A stretch of DNA of 64,000 bases, taken from contig QOAO01000011.1 in the NCBI GenBank assembly GCA_003978105.1, positions 12,625-76,624 on the forward strand, written 5' to 3'. Source of the stretch: Thermovibrio sp. (lineage in GTDB: Bacteria; Aquificota; Desulfurobacteriia; Desulfurobacteriales; Desulfurobacteriaceae). The notes below the pieces were generated by a model. It saw only the letters and a program-made list of their open reading frames with translations. It made no database searches and was not told where the DNA came from. Shown here one piece after another: positions 1 through 8,493 of this stretch; within the stretch, counting starts at the first letter, position 1, and every line of letters starts with the position of its first letter. A program made the position numbers and the translations under genes.

Positions 1-2
1 CC

Positions 3-482
3 TCCCTAAGCGAACTGATGAGGATAAAAGGTTTAGGAAGGGCAAAGGCCGTTACACTTTCGGCACTCTTCGAACTATGTAGAAGAATAAGGGTTCAAAA
101 GTTTGATAGGAAAATATTCTCTCCGGAGGATGTTTTTAAACTCCTTGAGCCCATTTTTTCTGAAAGGAAAACGGAACACTTTGGAATTGTAACTCTCAAC
201 AGGAAGGGAGCGGTAATAAACATTCACACGGTTTCGATGGGAGGTTCGGGAAAGGTTGCCGTTGAGCCAAAGGAGGTCTTCAGGCCTGCAATAAAGGACC
301 TGGCAGAAGCCGTAATTCTCTTTCACAACCACCCATCCGGTGACCCAAAGCCAAGCAGAGAGGACATAGAAGTAACTAAGAAACTCTTGGAAGTGGGAAA
401 TTTAATTGGAATAGAGGTCTTAGACCACATAATTTTAGGAAGGGAGAGATTCTTCAGCTTTAAAGGAGAAGGCCTTGTTTAG
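3..482 (+). CDS. radC: RadC-type JAB domain protein (5' end outside window)
   Basis: RadC family protein, cut by the left window edge: the frame is open back to base 3. The first ATG (18) lies inside the conserved helix-hairpin-helix (IKGLGRAKA), so it is not the true start. The rest is the JAB/MPN metalloprotease-like domain with the JAMM signature HNHPSGDPKPSRED at about 324-366. The family was named for DNA repair but its biochemical role is unsettled; it often sits near genome-maintenance or mobile genes. The stop codon overlaps the start of the downstream sugar kinase, so the two are probably cotranscribed. Confidence 0.9.
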   Translation, partial: SLSELMRIKGLGRAKAVTLSALFELCRRIRVQKFDRKIFSPEDVFKLLEPIFSERKTEHFGIVTLNRKGAVINIHTVSMGGSGKVAVEPKEVFRPAIKDLAEAVILFHNHPSGDPKPSREDIEVTKKLLEVGNLIGIEVLDHIILGRERFFSFKGEGLV

Positions 483-1446
483 AAGGGAGCTCCTTAAAAA
501 GTTCAGGAATAGGAAAGTTCTTATAATCGGTGACTTTATGTTGGACGAGTACATAGAAGGAAAGGTAGAGAGAATCTCTCCTGAAGCCCCCGTTCCGATA
601 GTTGAGGCAAGGGAGACAACCTTCAGGCCGGGAGGAGCTGCAAACGTAGCCGTTAACGTAAAGAGTTTGGGAGGGAGCGTAACGATTCTTGGAGTTGTTG
701 GAAATGACGAAGGGGGAGAGAGGTTAAGAAAAATCCTAAATGAGAAGGGTATCGATACAAAACTCCTTTTGGAGGATACCTCAAGGCCAACAACCAGAAA
801 AACGAGGATAATCTCGGGCTCCCAACAACTTCTAAGGGTTGACTGGGAAAGTAAGAACTACATATCTAAAAAACTGAGAAGGGAACTTCTTACCTACCTT
901 TTGGAAAACTACAGAAACTTTGATGTTATTGTTATCTCAGACTACGGGAAGGGAGTTGTAACAAAGGAGCTCTTTGAAATAACCGGAGAAATTAGAAGAA
1001 AGACTCCCGTATTTTTAGACCCAAAGGAGAGAAACTTTCCGATTTACAGGAACGTAACGGCAATGACGCCAAACATAAAGGAAACTTTCCAGGCAGTTGG
1101 AATTAAACCGATTTCCAATGAGGATGCAGAAAGAGCTGGTAAAAAACTGATAGAGAAGTTTAATTTAGAGTATGCAGTAGTAACGAGGAGCGAAAGGGGT
1201 ATTTCGATAGTTACTGGAAAAGAGGTAAAACACATACCAACAAGGGCAAAGCAGGTATTTGACGTAACGGGAGCCGGTGATACCGTAATCGCCTCATTCT
1301 CACTGGCAGTTGCAGCGGGAGCTCTCCCGTTTGAAGCGGGAGAAATTGCAAATTTAGCAGCAGGAATTGTTGTTGGAAAGCTTGGAACAGCAACAGTTAC
1401 AGTGGAAGAAATGGAAGAGGCATTAAATGCTCTGCAGAATCTGTAA
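475..1446 (+). CDS. rfaE1: D-glycero-beta-D-manno-heptose-7-phosphate kinase (RfaE domain I)
   Basis: PfkB-family sugar kinase expected to phosphorylate heptose 7-phosphate at C1 in ADP-heptose synthesis for the lipopolysaccharide core. The 323 residues cover only the kinase half of E. coli HldE, so the cytidylyl/adenylyltransferase half must be encoded elsewhere. Visible motifs are the N-terminal GDFMLDEY, PGGAANVAVNV and the PfkB signature DVTGAGDTV with its catalytic Asp. The start is TTG at 475, preceded by GGAGAAGG and overlapping the radC stop by 8 bases. Its 3' end overlaps the next gene. Heptose kinase is more likely than other PfkB kinases because of the ISPEAPVP motif near the N-terminus. 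Confidence 0.88.
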   Translation: MFRRELLKKFRNRKVLIIGDFMLDEYIEGKVERISPEAPVPIVEARETTFRPGGAANVAVNVKSLGGSVTILGVVGNDEGGERLRKILNEKGIDTKLLLEDTSRPTTRKTRIISGSQQLLRVDWESKNYISKKLRRELLTYLLENYRNFDVIVISDYGKGVVTKELFEITGEIRRKTPVFLDPKERNFPIYRNVTAMTPNIKETFQAVGIKPISNEDAERAGKKLIEKFNLEYAVVTRSERGISIVTGKEVKHIPTRAKQVFDVTGAGDTVIASFSLAVAAGALPFEAGEIANLAAGIVVGKLGTATVTVEEMEEALNALQNL

Positions 1447-2356
1447 GTCAAAAGGAGAAAGAAAAAAGGCCGTTGTATACATAAGACACCACAGACTTGC
1501 CCTGTGTAAGGAGCACTTCTTAGAGTGGTTTGAGAGGCAGGTTCAAAGGACCATAAAGAAATTTAATATGTTTAGCAAAAATGAGAATGTCTTAGTTGCA
1601 GTTTCTGGAGGAAAGGATAGCCTCTCACTCTGGTATGTTTTGAACAAATTGGGTTATGAAACGTACGGATTCCATGTAAGTTTAGGGATTGAGGGTTGGG
1701 AGTACTCAAAAAAGTCATTGGAAGTCTGTAAAAAGTTCTCAGAGAGGATAAATCGTCCGTTAATAGTTTTCGACCTTAAGAAGGAGTTTGGTTATTCAAT
1801 TGAGGAAATAGCAAAAGGAGTTGGAAGGAAGGACGTCTGCTCTGTATGTGGAACCTTCAAAAGGTACCTGATGAACAGGATAGCCATTAAGGAGGAATTC
1901 AAGGTTGTTGCAACGGGGCACAACTTAGACGATGAGTCTGCCCTACTTCTATCAAACACTATGAGGTGGGAGGTTGGTTACTTAGGGAGACAGCATCCAG
2001 TACTTCCCGAGTTTGGTAGATTTGCAAGAAAGGTTAAACCTTTCTGTTTTTTAACGGAGAAGGAGATTGTCAGCTATGCAATACTGAACGAAATCGAGTA
2101 CATGGAAACGGGATGTCCGAACGCCAAGGAAGCAACTTCGGCAGTTTACAAGAGAGCTCTCGCAATGTTAGAACACGAAATGCCTGGAACAAAACTCAGG
2201 TTCTACAAGGAGTTCTTGGAAAGGGCAAGGCCGACTTTTGAGAGGGAGTTGAAGGAGAATTTAGAACTCAACGAGTGTAAAGTCTGCGGTATGCCAACAA
2301 CGGCCCCCGTCTGTTCGGTCTGCAGAACCTTGGAGAGGTTAAAGGGTAGATGTTGA
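1427..2356 (+). CDS. ttuA: TtuA/TtcA-family tRNA 2-thiolation protein
   Basis: ATP-PPi-loop tRNA sulfurtransferase. The adenylating P-loop SGGKDS is near residue 60. Zinc-binding clusters flank the enzyme: an N-terminal CRIC plus a later Cys/His pair, and a C-terminal CKVCG...CSVC. Central CSVCG and a later Cys (TGCPN) fit the three cysteines that hold the 4Fe-4S cluster in Thermus TtuA. This double zinc-finger layout (309 residues) favours the TtuA group, which makes 2-thio-ribothymidine at tRNA position 54 and helps heat stability, over E. coli-type TtcA (position 32). Exact tRNA position is inference. ATG at 1427 lies within the kinase gene. Confidence 0.8.
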   Translation: MLCRICKSKGERKKAVVYIRHHRLALCKEHFLEWFERQVQRTIKKFNMFSKNENVLVAVSGGKDSLSLWYVLNKLGYETYGFHVSLGIEGWEYSKKSLEVCKKFSERINRPLIVFDLKKEFGYSIEEIAKGVGRKDVCSVCGTFKRYLMNRIAIKEEFKVVATGHNLDDESALLLSNTMRWEVGYLGRQHPVLPEFGRFARKVKPFCFLTEKEIVSYAILNEIEYMETGCPNAKEATSAVYKRALAMLEHEMPGTKLRFYKEFLERARPTFERELKENLELNECKVCGMPTTAPVCSVCRTLERLKGRC

Positions 2357-3156
2357 GGGTTGGAAAGATAGAGTACTTAAACACAGTTCCCGTTTACTAT
2401 GGATTTATAAAGGGAGTTGTCAAGTATAAAGAAGTTGAATTTGTAGAGGACGTTCCCTCTGAGCTCAACAGACTTCTCCGAGAGGGTTTCTTGGATGTAT
2501 CGGTAGTATCCTCGTATGAGTACATAACAAACTGGGACAAGTACTTACTCCTTCCAGACCTGTCAATCTCTGCATACAGAAAGGTTAAAAGCGTTTTATT
2601 CTTTTCAAAAGTACCAATTCACCAGCTCCACAGGAAGGATGTCTGGATTACAAGGAGTTCCATGACCTCAAGGGAACTTTTAAAGTACCTTCTGAAAAAC
2701 GTTTACGGAGTTGAGCCGAACTTCTACTACTACTCGATGAAGGAGGGAGGACTTCCAAAAAACCCCAAGGCCCTTTTAGCTATAGGAGACGATGCACTGA
2801 AACTCCTGCCAAAAAGGACATTCCCCTTTGTCTACGACCTTGCCGAGGAGTGGTTTAACTTAACGGGACTTCCCTTTGTTTTTGCAGTCTGGGCAGTAAG
2901 AAGGGACTCTTACGAGAAAAAGAGAGAGAAGGTTAGAGAATTTTACAGGAAGCTCATTAAATCAAGGGACTTTGGAGAAAGGACTTTCGATGAAATATGT
3001 TCTGCTTACGGTAAAAAAATTCCCCTAAATGAAAAGTCCTGTAGAAACTACCTTAACTGTCTCAATTTCCACCTTGGAGAAGAGGAAGAATCCTCCCTTA
3101 AGACGTTCTCTGAAAAAATAGGAAAACCTTTTAAACTTAACTACTTAGAGATTTAA
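2350..3156 (+). CDS. mqnA: Chorismate dehydratase MqnA (futalosine menaquinone pathway)
   Basis: Member of the MqnA/MqnD periplasmic-binding-protein-like family. MqnA converts chorismate to 3-enolpyruvylbenzoate, the first step of menaquinone synthesis by the futalosine route. Features seen are the N-terminal VGKIEYLNTVPVYYG, the SVVSSYEY segment, SSMTSRELLKYLL and LLAIGDDAL. Length (268) is normal. ATG at 2350 overlaps the upstream stop by 7 bases, so it belongs to the same transcript as rfaE1 and ttuA. Its 3' end overlaps the convergent gene at 3137 by 20 bases. It implies that the respiratory chain, including cytochrome bd in this window, can use menaquinone. Confidence 0.9.
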   Translation: MLRVGKIEYLNTVPVYYGFIKGVVKYKEVEFVEDVPSELNRLLREGFLDVSVVSSYEYITNWDKYLLLPDLSISAYRKVKSVLFFSKVPIHQLHRKDVWITRSSMTSRELLKYLLKNVYGVEPNFYYYSMKEGGLPKNPKALLAIGDDALKLLPKRTFPFVYDLAEEWFNLTGLPFVFAVWAVRRDSYEKKREKVREFYRKLIKSRDFGERTFDEICSAYGKKIPLNEKSCRNYLNCLNFHLGEEEESSLKTFSEKIGKPFKLNYLEI

Positions 3157-3790
3157 GTTTTTTGGCAATTTCCTCCTTTTCTTTTCCCTCCAACTGTGAG
3201 GAGACTTCTCTGATAAAATCTTCAAAAGATTTATCCTTTATCCTTTCAAGAGCCTCCTCAAAAACAGAAAGTGCCATTATTCCAAAGTAGTTATTCAAAA
3301 TTTCCAATATTTCATCTTTTAACTTTTCAAAAATTTCACCTTCTTTACCAAGGAGTTCTTCAAGTTTACCGTGGAGCTTTTCCCTCTCTTCTCCTGAAAG
3401 CTCTCCTAGGAGCTCCTGAATAAACTCCTCCTTGGATGAAGCTGATGAAAGGGCTTCATCGATGACAAACGTCGAGGCTACACCATAAAATGGAAAAATC
3501 AAATTTACAATTTCCTCGATTTCCTTATCAGTTAAAGAAATCTCTTCGTTTCCTCTCTTCTTAGTTCCTCCTTTCTTTGCAGATAGGAGCTTATTTACAA
3601 CTTCCAAATGAAAATTCTTAACCTCCTCCTCAATATTCTCCTCCGACTCTATATCCTTTTCGAGTCTTTTTAGGGCTACTCCTTCTTTAAAGATGTTTGA
3701 AACAACTTTTCCGGACGAATGGTAAAACTCCGTTTGAACGTGAAACTTTGTACTTCCAATTACTACATCCTCATTTATGGATGTGGCCAT
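3137..3790 (-). CDS. Acidic helical-repeat protein, unknown function
   Basis: A 217-residue acidic protein with no signal peptide or membrane segment. The C-terminal two thirds hold two copies of one helical unit, at about residues 88-150 and 152-215. Both have the core pattern G-[VI]-[AM]-x-x-x-V-x-[DE]-E-A-L, followed by a helix ending in LxGEL or QLEG. A third copy forms the C-terminus of the divergently transcribed DUF4388-like protein at 3855. The unit resembles the small helical domain sometimes found beside DUF4388 or kinase domains (DUF8082-like); that match is from memory. The start ATG has a GGAGGAAC site upstream. The function may be scaffolding or signalling with its neighbours. 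Confidence 0.7.
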   Translation of the reverse strand: MATSINEDVVIGSTKFHVQTEFYHSSGKVVSNIFKEGVALKRLEKDIESEENIEEEVKNFHLEVVNKLLSAKKGGTKKRGNEEISLTDKEIEEIVNLIFPFYGVASTFVIDEALSSASSKEEFIQELLGELSGEEREKLHGKLEELLGKEGEIFEKLKDEILEILNNYFGIMALSVFEEALERIKDKSFEDFIREVSSQLEGKEKEEIAKKLKSLSS

Positions 3791-3854
3791 TGTTCCTCCT
3801 TACTGAAATGTGTGTTATTATTTTATTAAAATAAAATCCATAGAGAGGATAAAA

Positions 3855-4754
3855 ATGGAATTAAAGGGGAGCTTCCACTCAGAAGTAGAACTTTCCGACC
3901 TCTTTCAGGTTGTAACTCTAGGTAAAAAAACGGGGGAAGTAAAACTTTCCAACAATGGCAATACGAAAAATATAACCTTGTTTATAGAAAAGGGAACTAT
4001 TGTCAACTTTTCCTCAAACTTACCAATTATTAAAGTTTTGAAAGATCGGATTGCCTCAGGAGATTTAGATTTTTTTGAAGCCCTAAAATTCGTTTTCCAC
4101 TACATCAACCTCTGGAATGGGGGAAAATTTCTCTTTAAAGAAAAAAAACTAAGCAATATAGAAAAGCTTGGGAACCTCGATGCACTTAACGTAATTATGG
4201 ATTATACAAAAGAAAAGGATGAAATTAGTAAGATTGACTTGGAAAAGATTTTTGATTTTAACTCTAAATACGTTTTATCAAAGAATGCTGAACTTCCCAT
4301 AACGTTCGACAGGGATTCTTGGAATATTTTAGTCGATATTCTTTCTGGAAAATCCATTTTAAGTTCTATTTTTCTCAATGCCCACTCATTTAAGTCGGGT
4401 TTAGAGATAGTAAATTCAATGGTTCAAAAGAATATTTTGAAGAAGAAAACCGAAGAAGAAGTTATTTCAGAGGAGTCTGAAGAACTTAAAGCTGAAGTTA
4501 AAACAATTCCTAATGAAAAAATTAATGCTCTTAGGGAGCTTTTAACAGAAATCATGGGACCTATGGGAGAATTTTTAGTTGACGAGACCTTAGAGGATTT
4601 AGAAGTAAATGAACTGCCAGTTCATTTAGCTAACGAGTTCATAGAAAAATTGTTGGATAAAATTCCAGAGACATGCTTGATAGAAGGTGAAAGTTGTAAA
4701 GAGAGATTAAAGAACGATTTTGAAAAAATAATTGCTGAGGAAAAGGGAGGTTAA
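3855..4754 (+). CDS. DUF4388-like signalling protein
   Basis: A 299-residue cytosolic protein. Residues 1-100 (MELKGSFHSEVELSDLFQVV, then KKTGEVKL and FIEKGTIVNF) look like a DUF4388/PATAN domain, an adaptor fold found in two-component and gliding-motility proteins. The C-terminus (about 235-299) carries the same helical unit found twice in the divergent gene at 3137-3790. I chose ATG 3855, preceded by GAGAGGAT, over the upstream ATG at 3810 because homologues start at the LKGSF strand. The gene is AT-rich compared with its surroundings. The next gene begins 1 base after its stop, so the two proteins are probably made together. Confidence 0.75.
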   Translation: MELKGSFHSEVELSDLFQVVTLGKKTGEVKLSNNGNTKNITLFIEKGTIVNFSSNLPIIKVLKDRIASGDLDFFEALKFVFHYINLWNGGKFLFKEKKLSNIEKLGNLDALNVIMDYTKEKDEISKIDLEKIFDFNSKYVLSKNAELPITFDRDSWNILVDILSGKSILSSIFLNAHSFKSGLEIVNSMVQKNILKKKTEEEVISEESEELKAEVKTIPNEKINALRELLTEIMGPMGEFLVDETLEDLEVNELPVHLANEFIEKLLDKIPETCLIEGESCKERLKNDFEKIIAEEKGG

Positions 4755-4755
4755 A

Positions 4756-5739
4756 ATGAAGAACCTGTCCATCTTTCACAAAGTTTTAATAGTTTTTGGA
4801 ATCGTTGTTCTATTGGCTTCATTTTCCTTTTTGCACCTAATCAATAAAACTTACGAGAAAGCTCTGATAACACAAGGTAGGAACATAGCTCAACTTGTAA
4901 TCACTTTTAGAAAGTGGATTGCAAACTACGGGGCTGTCTGGACCAAGGACAAGTACGAGGAGGATAAAGGTTATCTTTTAGCCCTTGAAGGACAGAATGG
5001 AACTTTGAAAAGCTACGGAACTAATGAAGTTCTCGGTACTGTTCCCGCTTTCCACTTTTATGCTCACAACCCTGCCCTTGCCACAAGGGAGCTCTCTGGT
5101 CTAACGAGCAGTGATTACGGTTGGAGCTTTAGGGCCGTTTCAGACAGGTACCTTTCTCCAACGGACAAGCCAGATAAGTGGGAGATAAAAGCTATATCAA
5201 AAATAAAGGAAGAGTTCAAAAAAGGTAGTAAAACTGGGGAATTTTGGGGATGGGACGGAAACAAATTTAGATTTGCCAAGGCCCTGAAGGTTAAGAAAGG
5301 GTGTTTAAAATGTCATGGAACAGAGGATCAGATTGATCCTAAGTTTAAAAAAGCGATTATAGCTAAGTATGGAGAGGAGGCCTTTAGAAGAGCAACAGGC
5401 TATAAGTTAGGAGAACTTAGAGGAATCATTAGTGTTACAATTATTCCTCCAAGTATCTTGGCAATTGCTGTTTCCATAGTTGACATATGGAACGTTTTAG
5501 CTCTTCTAGTTGCATTTGGTATTTTCTGGTACTTTGCCAAAAATGAAATTGTTAAACCTATTGAAAAGCTAACAAAGGCTGCTCACGATATTAGTCTTGG
5601 AAAGTTGGATGTTGACCTCGGCGTAAGGGGACTTAAAGAGGAGAATGTGAGGGATGAAATTACAAAACTTGCCATTGCTATAGATAGGTTGAGGGCAAGC
5701 ATTCAAATTGCTATGGAGAGGCTGAGGAAGAAAAGGTAA
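4756..5739 (+). CDS. Membrane sensor with DUF3365-type c-heme domain and HAMP, no output domain
   Basis: A 327-residue inner-membrane protein. A transmembrane helix (about 5-27) is followed by an extracytoplasmic domain with a single c-type heme motif CLKCH near residue 183, as in the DUF3365/Tll0287-like family. A second helix (about 232-258) leads to a HAMP domain with the usual NEIVKPIEKLTKAA start. The protein ends soon after HAMP with no kinase, cyclase or methyl-accepting domain, so any signal must pass to another protein. ATG 4756 follows GGGAGG by 5 bases; an upstream TTG at 4732 lacks a good site. A strong terminator follows the gene. Confidence 0.82.
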   Translation: MKNLSIFHKVLIVFGIVVLLASFSFLHLINKTYEKALITQGRNIAQLVITFRKWIANYGAVWTKDKYEEDKGYLLALEGQNGTLKSYGTNEVLGTVPAFHFYAHNPALATRELSGLTSSDYGWSFRAVSDRYLSPTDKPDKWEIKAISKIKEEFKKGSKTGEFWGWDGNKFRFAKALKVKKGCLKCHGTEDQIDPKFKKAIIAKYGEEAFRRATGYKLGELRGIISVTIIPPSILAIAVSIVDIWNVLALLVAFGIFWYFAKNEIVKPIEKLTKAAHDISLGKLDVDLGVRGLKEENVRDEITKLAIAIDRLRASIQIAMERLRKKR

Positions 5740-5758
5740 TGTGAAGTAACGACATTCA

Positions 5759-5786
5759 AAAGCCGCCCTTAAGGGCGGCTTTTTAT
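5759..5786 (+). terminator. Rho-independent terminator after the heme-sensor gene
   Basis: The inverted repeat AAGCCGCCC-TTAA-GGGCGGCTT is followed by TTTTATTTT. The stem is 9 base pairs with a 4-base loop, about 20 bases after the stop of the sensor gene. It should end the 3855-5739 transcript and separate it from the aldolase gene. Confidence 0.9.
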
Positions 5787-5798
5787 TTTGGAGGAATA

Positions 5799-6371
5799 AT
5801 GGTTCCATTCAAAGAGGAGAGAAAGGAACTTATAAAAATTGGAAGGATAGCCTTTGAAAGTGGATTGACAGATACCCACGGTGGAAACATTAGCAGGAGA
5901 TTGGGAAAGTACATCCTCATTAAAAAGTCGGGAAAGATGTTGGGATTTTTAAACGAGGAGGACTTCGTTCTAACCACTATCGATGTAAATTCCCGATTGG
6001 ACAGGTTTGCATCCATAGAGCTTAAGGTTCACAGGAGCATTTACAAGGGGCTCCCCGAAGTTAATTCAATCCTGCATACACACTCTCCAAGCACCGTTGC
6101 CTGTTCTTTAAGATTTGAAAAAATTGTTCCTATGGATTCAGAGGGAAGGTTACTCTTGGGAGAGGTTCCCGTTCTAAGGGCTGAAACCGTTGTCTCCTCC
6201 GATGCGGTTGCAGAGAAGCTACCAAAACTTTTAAAAACGAGTCCCGTTGCCGTTATTTACAGCCACGGTCCCTTTGCCGTTGGACGTACTCCTGAAGAAG
6301 CTCTGATGTACATTTCTGCTCTTGAAAATTCCTGTAAAATACTCACTTACTATTACTCTTTGAGGAGTTAG
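5799..6371 (+). CDS. Class II aldolase/adducin family protein
   Basis: Zinc-dependent class II aldolase-like protein of 190 residues. Metal ligands are visible in HTHSP (near residue 88) and YSHGPF (near 150), with a likely catalytic Glu in IELKVH. The family includes L-fuculose-1-phosphate aldolase, ribulose-5-phosphate 4-epimerase and methylthioribulose-1-phosphate dehydratase; the sequence alone does not settle the substrate. The start ATG has GGAGGAATA just upstream and follows the terminator at 5759-5786. It leads the aldolase-tyrA-lysA gene run, so a sugar-phosphate or aromatic-precursor role is possible but not shown. Confidence 0.82.
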   Translation: MVPFKEERKELIKIGRIAFESGLTDTHGGNISRRLGKYILIKKSGKMLGFLNEEDFVLTTIDVNSRLDRFASIELKVHRSIYKGLPEVNSILHTHSPSTVACSLRFEKIVPMDSEGRLLLGEVPVLRAETVVSSDAVAEKLPKLLKTSPVAVIYSHGPFAVGRTPEEALMYISALENSCKILTYYYSLRS

Positions 6372-6373
6372 AA

Positions 6374-7237
6374 TTGGAATGGGAATTTAACGAAATTTGC
6401 ATAGTTGGATTGGGACTTATTGGGGGTTCATTTGCACTCAATCTAAAATTGAAGGGGTTCCCAGGAAAGATAACTGCCGTTGATATCAACCCAGAGGCCG
6501 TTGAAAAGGGAATAGAACTTAAAATCATAGATAAGGGAAGTTTAAAGTACTCCATAGTTTCAAGTGCTGACCTCATTGTAATAGCTACGCCCGTTGGAGT
6601 CTATAGAAACGTTATTGAAAACTTAAAACCCTACATAAAAGAGGGAACGGTTGTAACAGACTTAGGTAGTGTTAAGGGAAAGCTTGTGTACACCTGTGAG
6701 AAACTACTAAATGGAGTAGCCCTCTTTATTGGAGGTCATCCAATAGCTGGAACTGAAAAGTCTGGTGTTGAAAATGCCGTTGAGAACCTGTTTGTAAATG
6801 CAAAATTCATAGTAACACCAACGGAGAGTACAGATACGGATGCCCTTGAAAAGGTAAAAAAACTGTGGAGAAATTTGGGTTCAGAAGTAATTGAGATGGA
6901 GCCATTCTACCACGATAAGGTCTTTGCAGCTGTTAGCCACCTTCCACACGTTGTTGCCTACTCGATAGTTTCCGCAATAGATGAGCTCTCTGCGGATTTG
7001 AAAACCAACTTATTCGATTACACCGGTGGTGGTTTTCGTGACTTTACAAGGATAGCTATGAGCGACCCTGTTATGTGGAGGGACATCTGTATTGAAAACA
7101 GCGAAAATATTCTAAGGTCTATAGAATCGTTCAAAAGGGCCATTGAGGAGGTGGAAAGGCTTATAAGGGCTAAGGACAGGGAGAAGCTCGAGGAATTCTT
7201 TGAAAAAGCAAGGGAGAAGAGGAGTTTAGTCAGATGA
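6374..7237 (+). CDS. tyrA: Prephenate dehydrogenase
   Basis: NAD(P)-dependent oxidative decarboxylation of prephenate or arogenate in tyrosine synthesis. The Rossmann motif VGLGLIGGSFA is at residues 10-20, followed by DINPEAVEKG. GGHPIAGTEKSG and SHLPHVVAY carry the active-site His and substrate-binding residues. GGGFRDFTRIAMSDP is the C-terminal TyrA signature. At 287 residues it has no chorismate mutase or ACT domain. The start is TTG at 6374, with GAGGAG inside the end of the upstream gene. The ATGA overlap with lysA points to coupled translation. Confidence 0.93.
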   Translation: MEWEFNEICIVGLGLIGGSFALNLKLKGFPGKITAVDINPEAVEKGIELKIIDKGSLKYSIVSSADLIVIATPVGVYRNVIENLKPYIKEGTVVTDLGSVKGKLVYTCEKLLNGVALFIGGHPIAGTEKSGVENAVENLFVNAKFIVTPTESTDTDALEKVKKLWRNLGSEVIEMEPFYHDKVFAAVSHLPHVVAYSIVSAIDELSADLKTNLFDYTGGGFRDFTRIAMSDPVMWRDICIENSENILRSIESFKRAIEEVERLIRAKDREKLEEFFEKAREKRSLVR

Positions 7238-8493
7238 AGGAAATATTTCCAAAACTCTACTACAAATCAGAAGAACTTTTCTTTGAGGGTGTACCGCTAA
7301 AAGAAATCGCAAAAAAAATAGGAACTCCTGCTTACGTTTACAGTAAGGGAGCTCTCCAACACTGGTTTGAGGAGTTTGACTCAGCGTTTAACGAAGTCTC
7401 CCATACGACCTGTTTTGCAGTCAAGTCAAACTCCAACGTTCAAGTCTTAAAGGTTCTAAGAGAACTTGGAGCAGGAGCCGACACTGTTTCTGTTGGAGAG
7501 ATTTTCAGAGCTCTAACCGCAGGAATTGACCCGAAAAAAATAGTATTCGCCGGGGTTGGAAAGAGGGAGGATGAACTTACCTATGCCCTCGAAAGGGGAA
7601 TCTTAATGGTAAACGTTGAGTCTGAAGGAGAACTCCTCCTCCTCAACAAAGTAGGTGAGAAACTGAAAAGGAGAGCCCCGTTTGCCGTAAGAGTAAATCC
7701 GGACGTTAATCCAAAAACACACCCTTACATTTCAACAGGTCTAAAGAGTGCAAAGTTTGGAGTGACGTTTGATAGGGCTTTGGAGCTCTACAAAAAAGCA
7801 AAAGAACTGAAGTGGCTAAATCCGGTAGGAGTTCACTTCCACATAGGTTCTCAGATTACGGATGTTTCAGTATTTAGAGAGGCAGCCGAAAAGGTTGCCG
7901 AATTTGTAAAGGAGGTTCGCTCCTTAGGCATTGAGATTAAGTACTTCGATGCAGGAGGAGGTTTAGGAATTAACTACCACCCAGACGAAAGAGTTGTTCC
8001 TGCTAAAGAGTTAGCAGAGGAAGTAGTTCCAATTGTTAAGGAACTTGACTGCCACCTAATTTTGGAACCTGGAAGGAGAATTGCCGGAAATGCCGGAGTC
8101 CTTTTAACGAGGGTTCTCTACGTTAAGAAAAGGGAGGAGAAAACGTTTTACATAGTTGATGCAGGAATGAACGACCTTTCAAGACCGGCCCTCTACAATG
8201 CATACCACCATATACTGCCCCTCGAGGAAAAGAAAGGGAAAACGGTTGTTGCAAATGTTGTAGGTCCTATATGTGAAACGGGAGATATTCTTGCGAAGGA
8301 AAGAGAGTTACCGGTTTTGAAGGAGGGAGACTTACTAGCCATATTGAGTGCAGGAGCATACGGATTTACAATGGCCTCAAACTACAACTCAAGGCCAAGG
8401 CCCTCAGAAGTTATGATAGATGAAGATAAGTTTAGAGTAATAAGGGAAAGGGAAAAATTGGGAGACCTAATATCTCGGGAGGAAGTTCTTTAA
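7234..8493 (+). CDS. lysA: Diaminopimelate decarboxylase
   Basis: PLP-dependent fold-type III decarboxylase that makes L-lysine from meso-diaminopimelate. The PLP lysine lies in CFAVKSNSN near residue 65. HFHIGSQI and DAGGGLGI bind the cofactor. The C-terminal GPICETGDIL holds the Cys of the second active-site half, and LSAGAYGFTMASNYNSRPR is the family signature. Length (419) is typical. It overlaps tyrA by 4 bases (ATGA) at the start and the convergent methyltransferase gene by 4 bases at the end. Confidence 0.96.
   Translation: MKEIFPKLYYKSEELFFEGVPLKEIAKKIGTPAYVYSKGALQHWFEEFDSAFNEVSHTTCFAVKSNSNVQVLKVLRELGAGADTVSVGEIFRALTAGIDPKKIVFAGVGKREDELTYALERGILMVNVESEGELLLLNKVGEKLKRRAPFAVRVNPDVNPKTHPYISTGLKSAKFGVTFDRALELYKKAKELKWLNPVGVHFHIGSQITDVSVFREAAEKVAEFVKEVRSLGIEIKYFDAGGGLGINYHPDERVVPAKELAEEVVPIVKELDCHLILEPGRRIAGNAGVLLTRVLYVKKREEKTFYIVDAGMNDLSRPALYNAYHHILPLEEKKGKTVVANVVGPICETGDILAKERELPVLKEGDLLAILSAGAYGFTMASNYNSRPRPSEVMIDEDKFRVIREREKLGDLISREEVL

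Noticed and set aside
1044..1451. 135-codon minus-strand open frame
   Set aside because: Antisense to the heptose kinase gene with a shadow-like composition.
3150..3175. Sigma-54 site (TTGGCAATTTCCTCC)
   Set aside because: The -12 half lacks TTGC and the site is inside a coding region.
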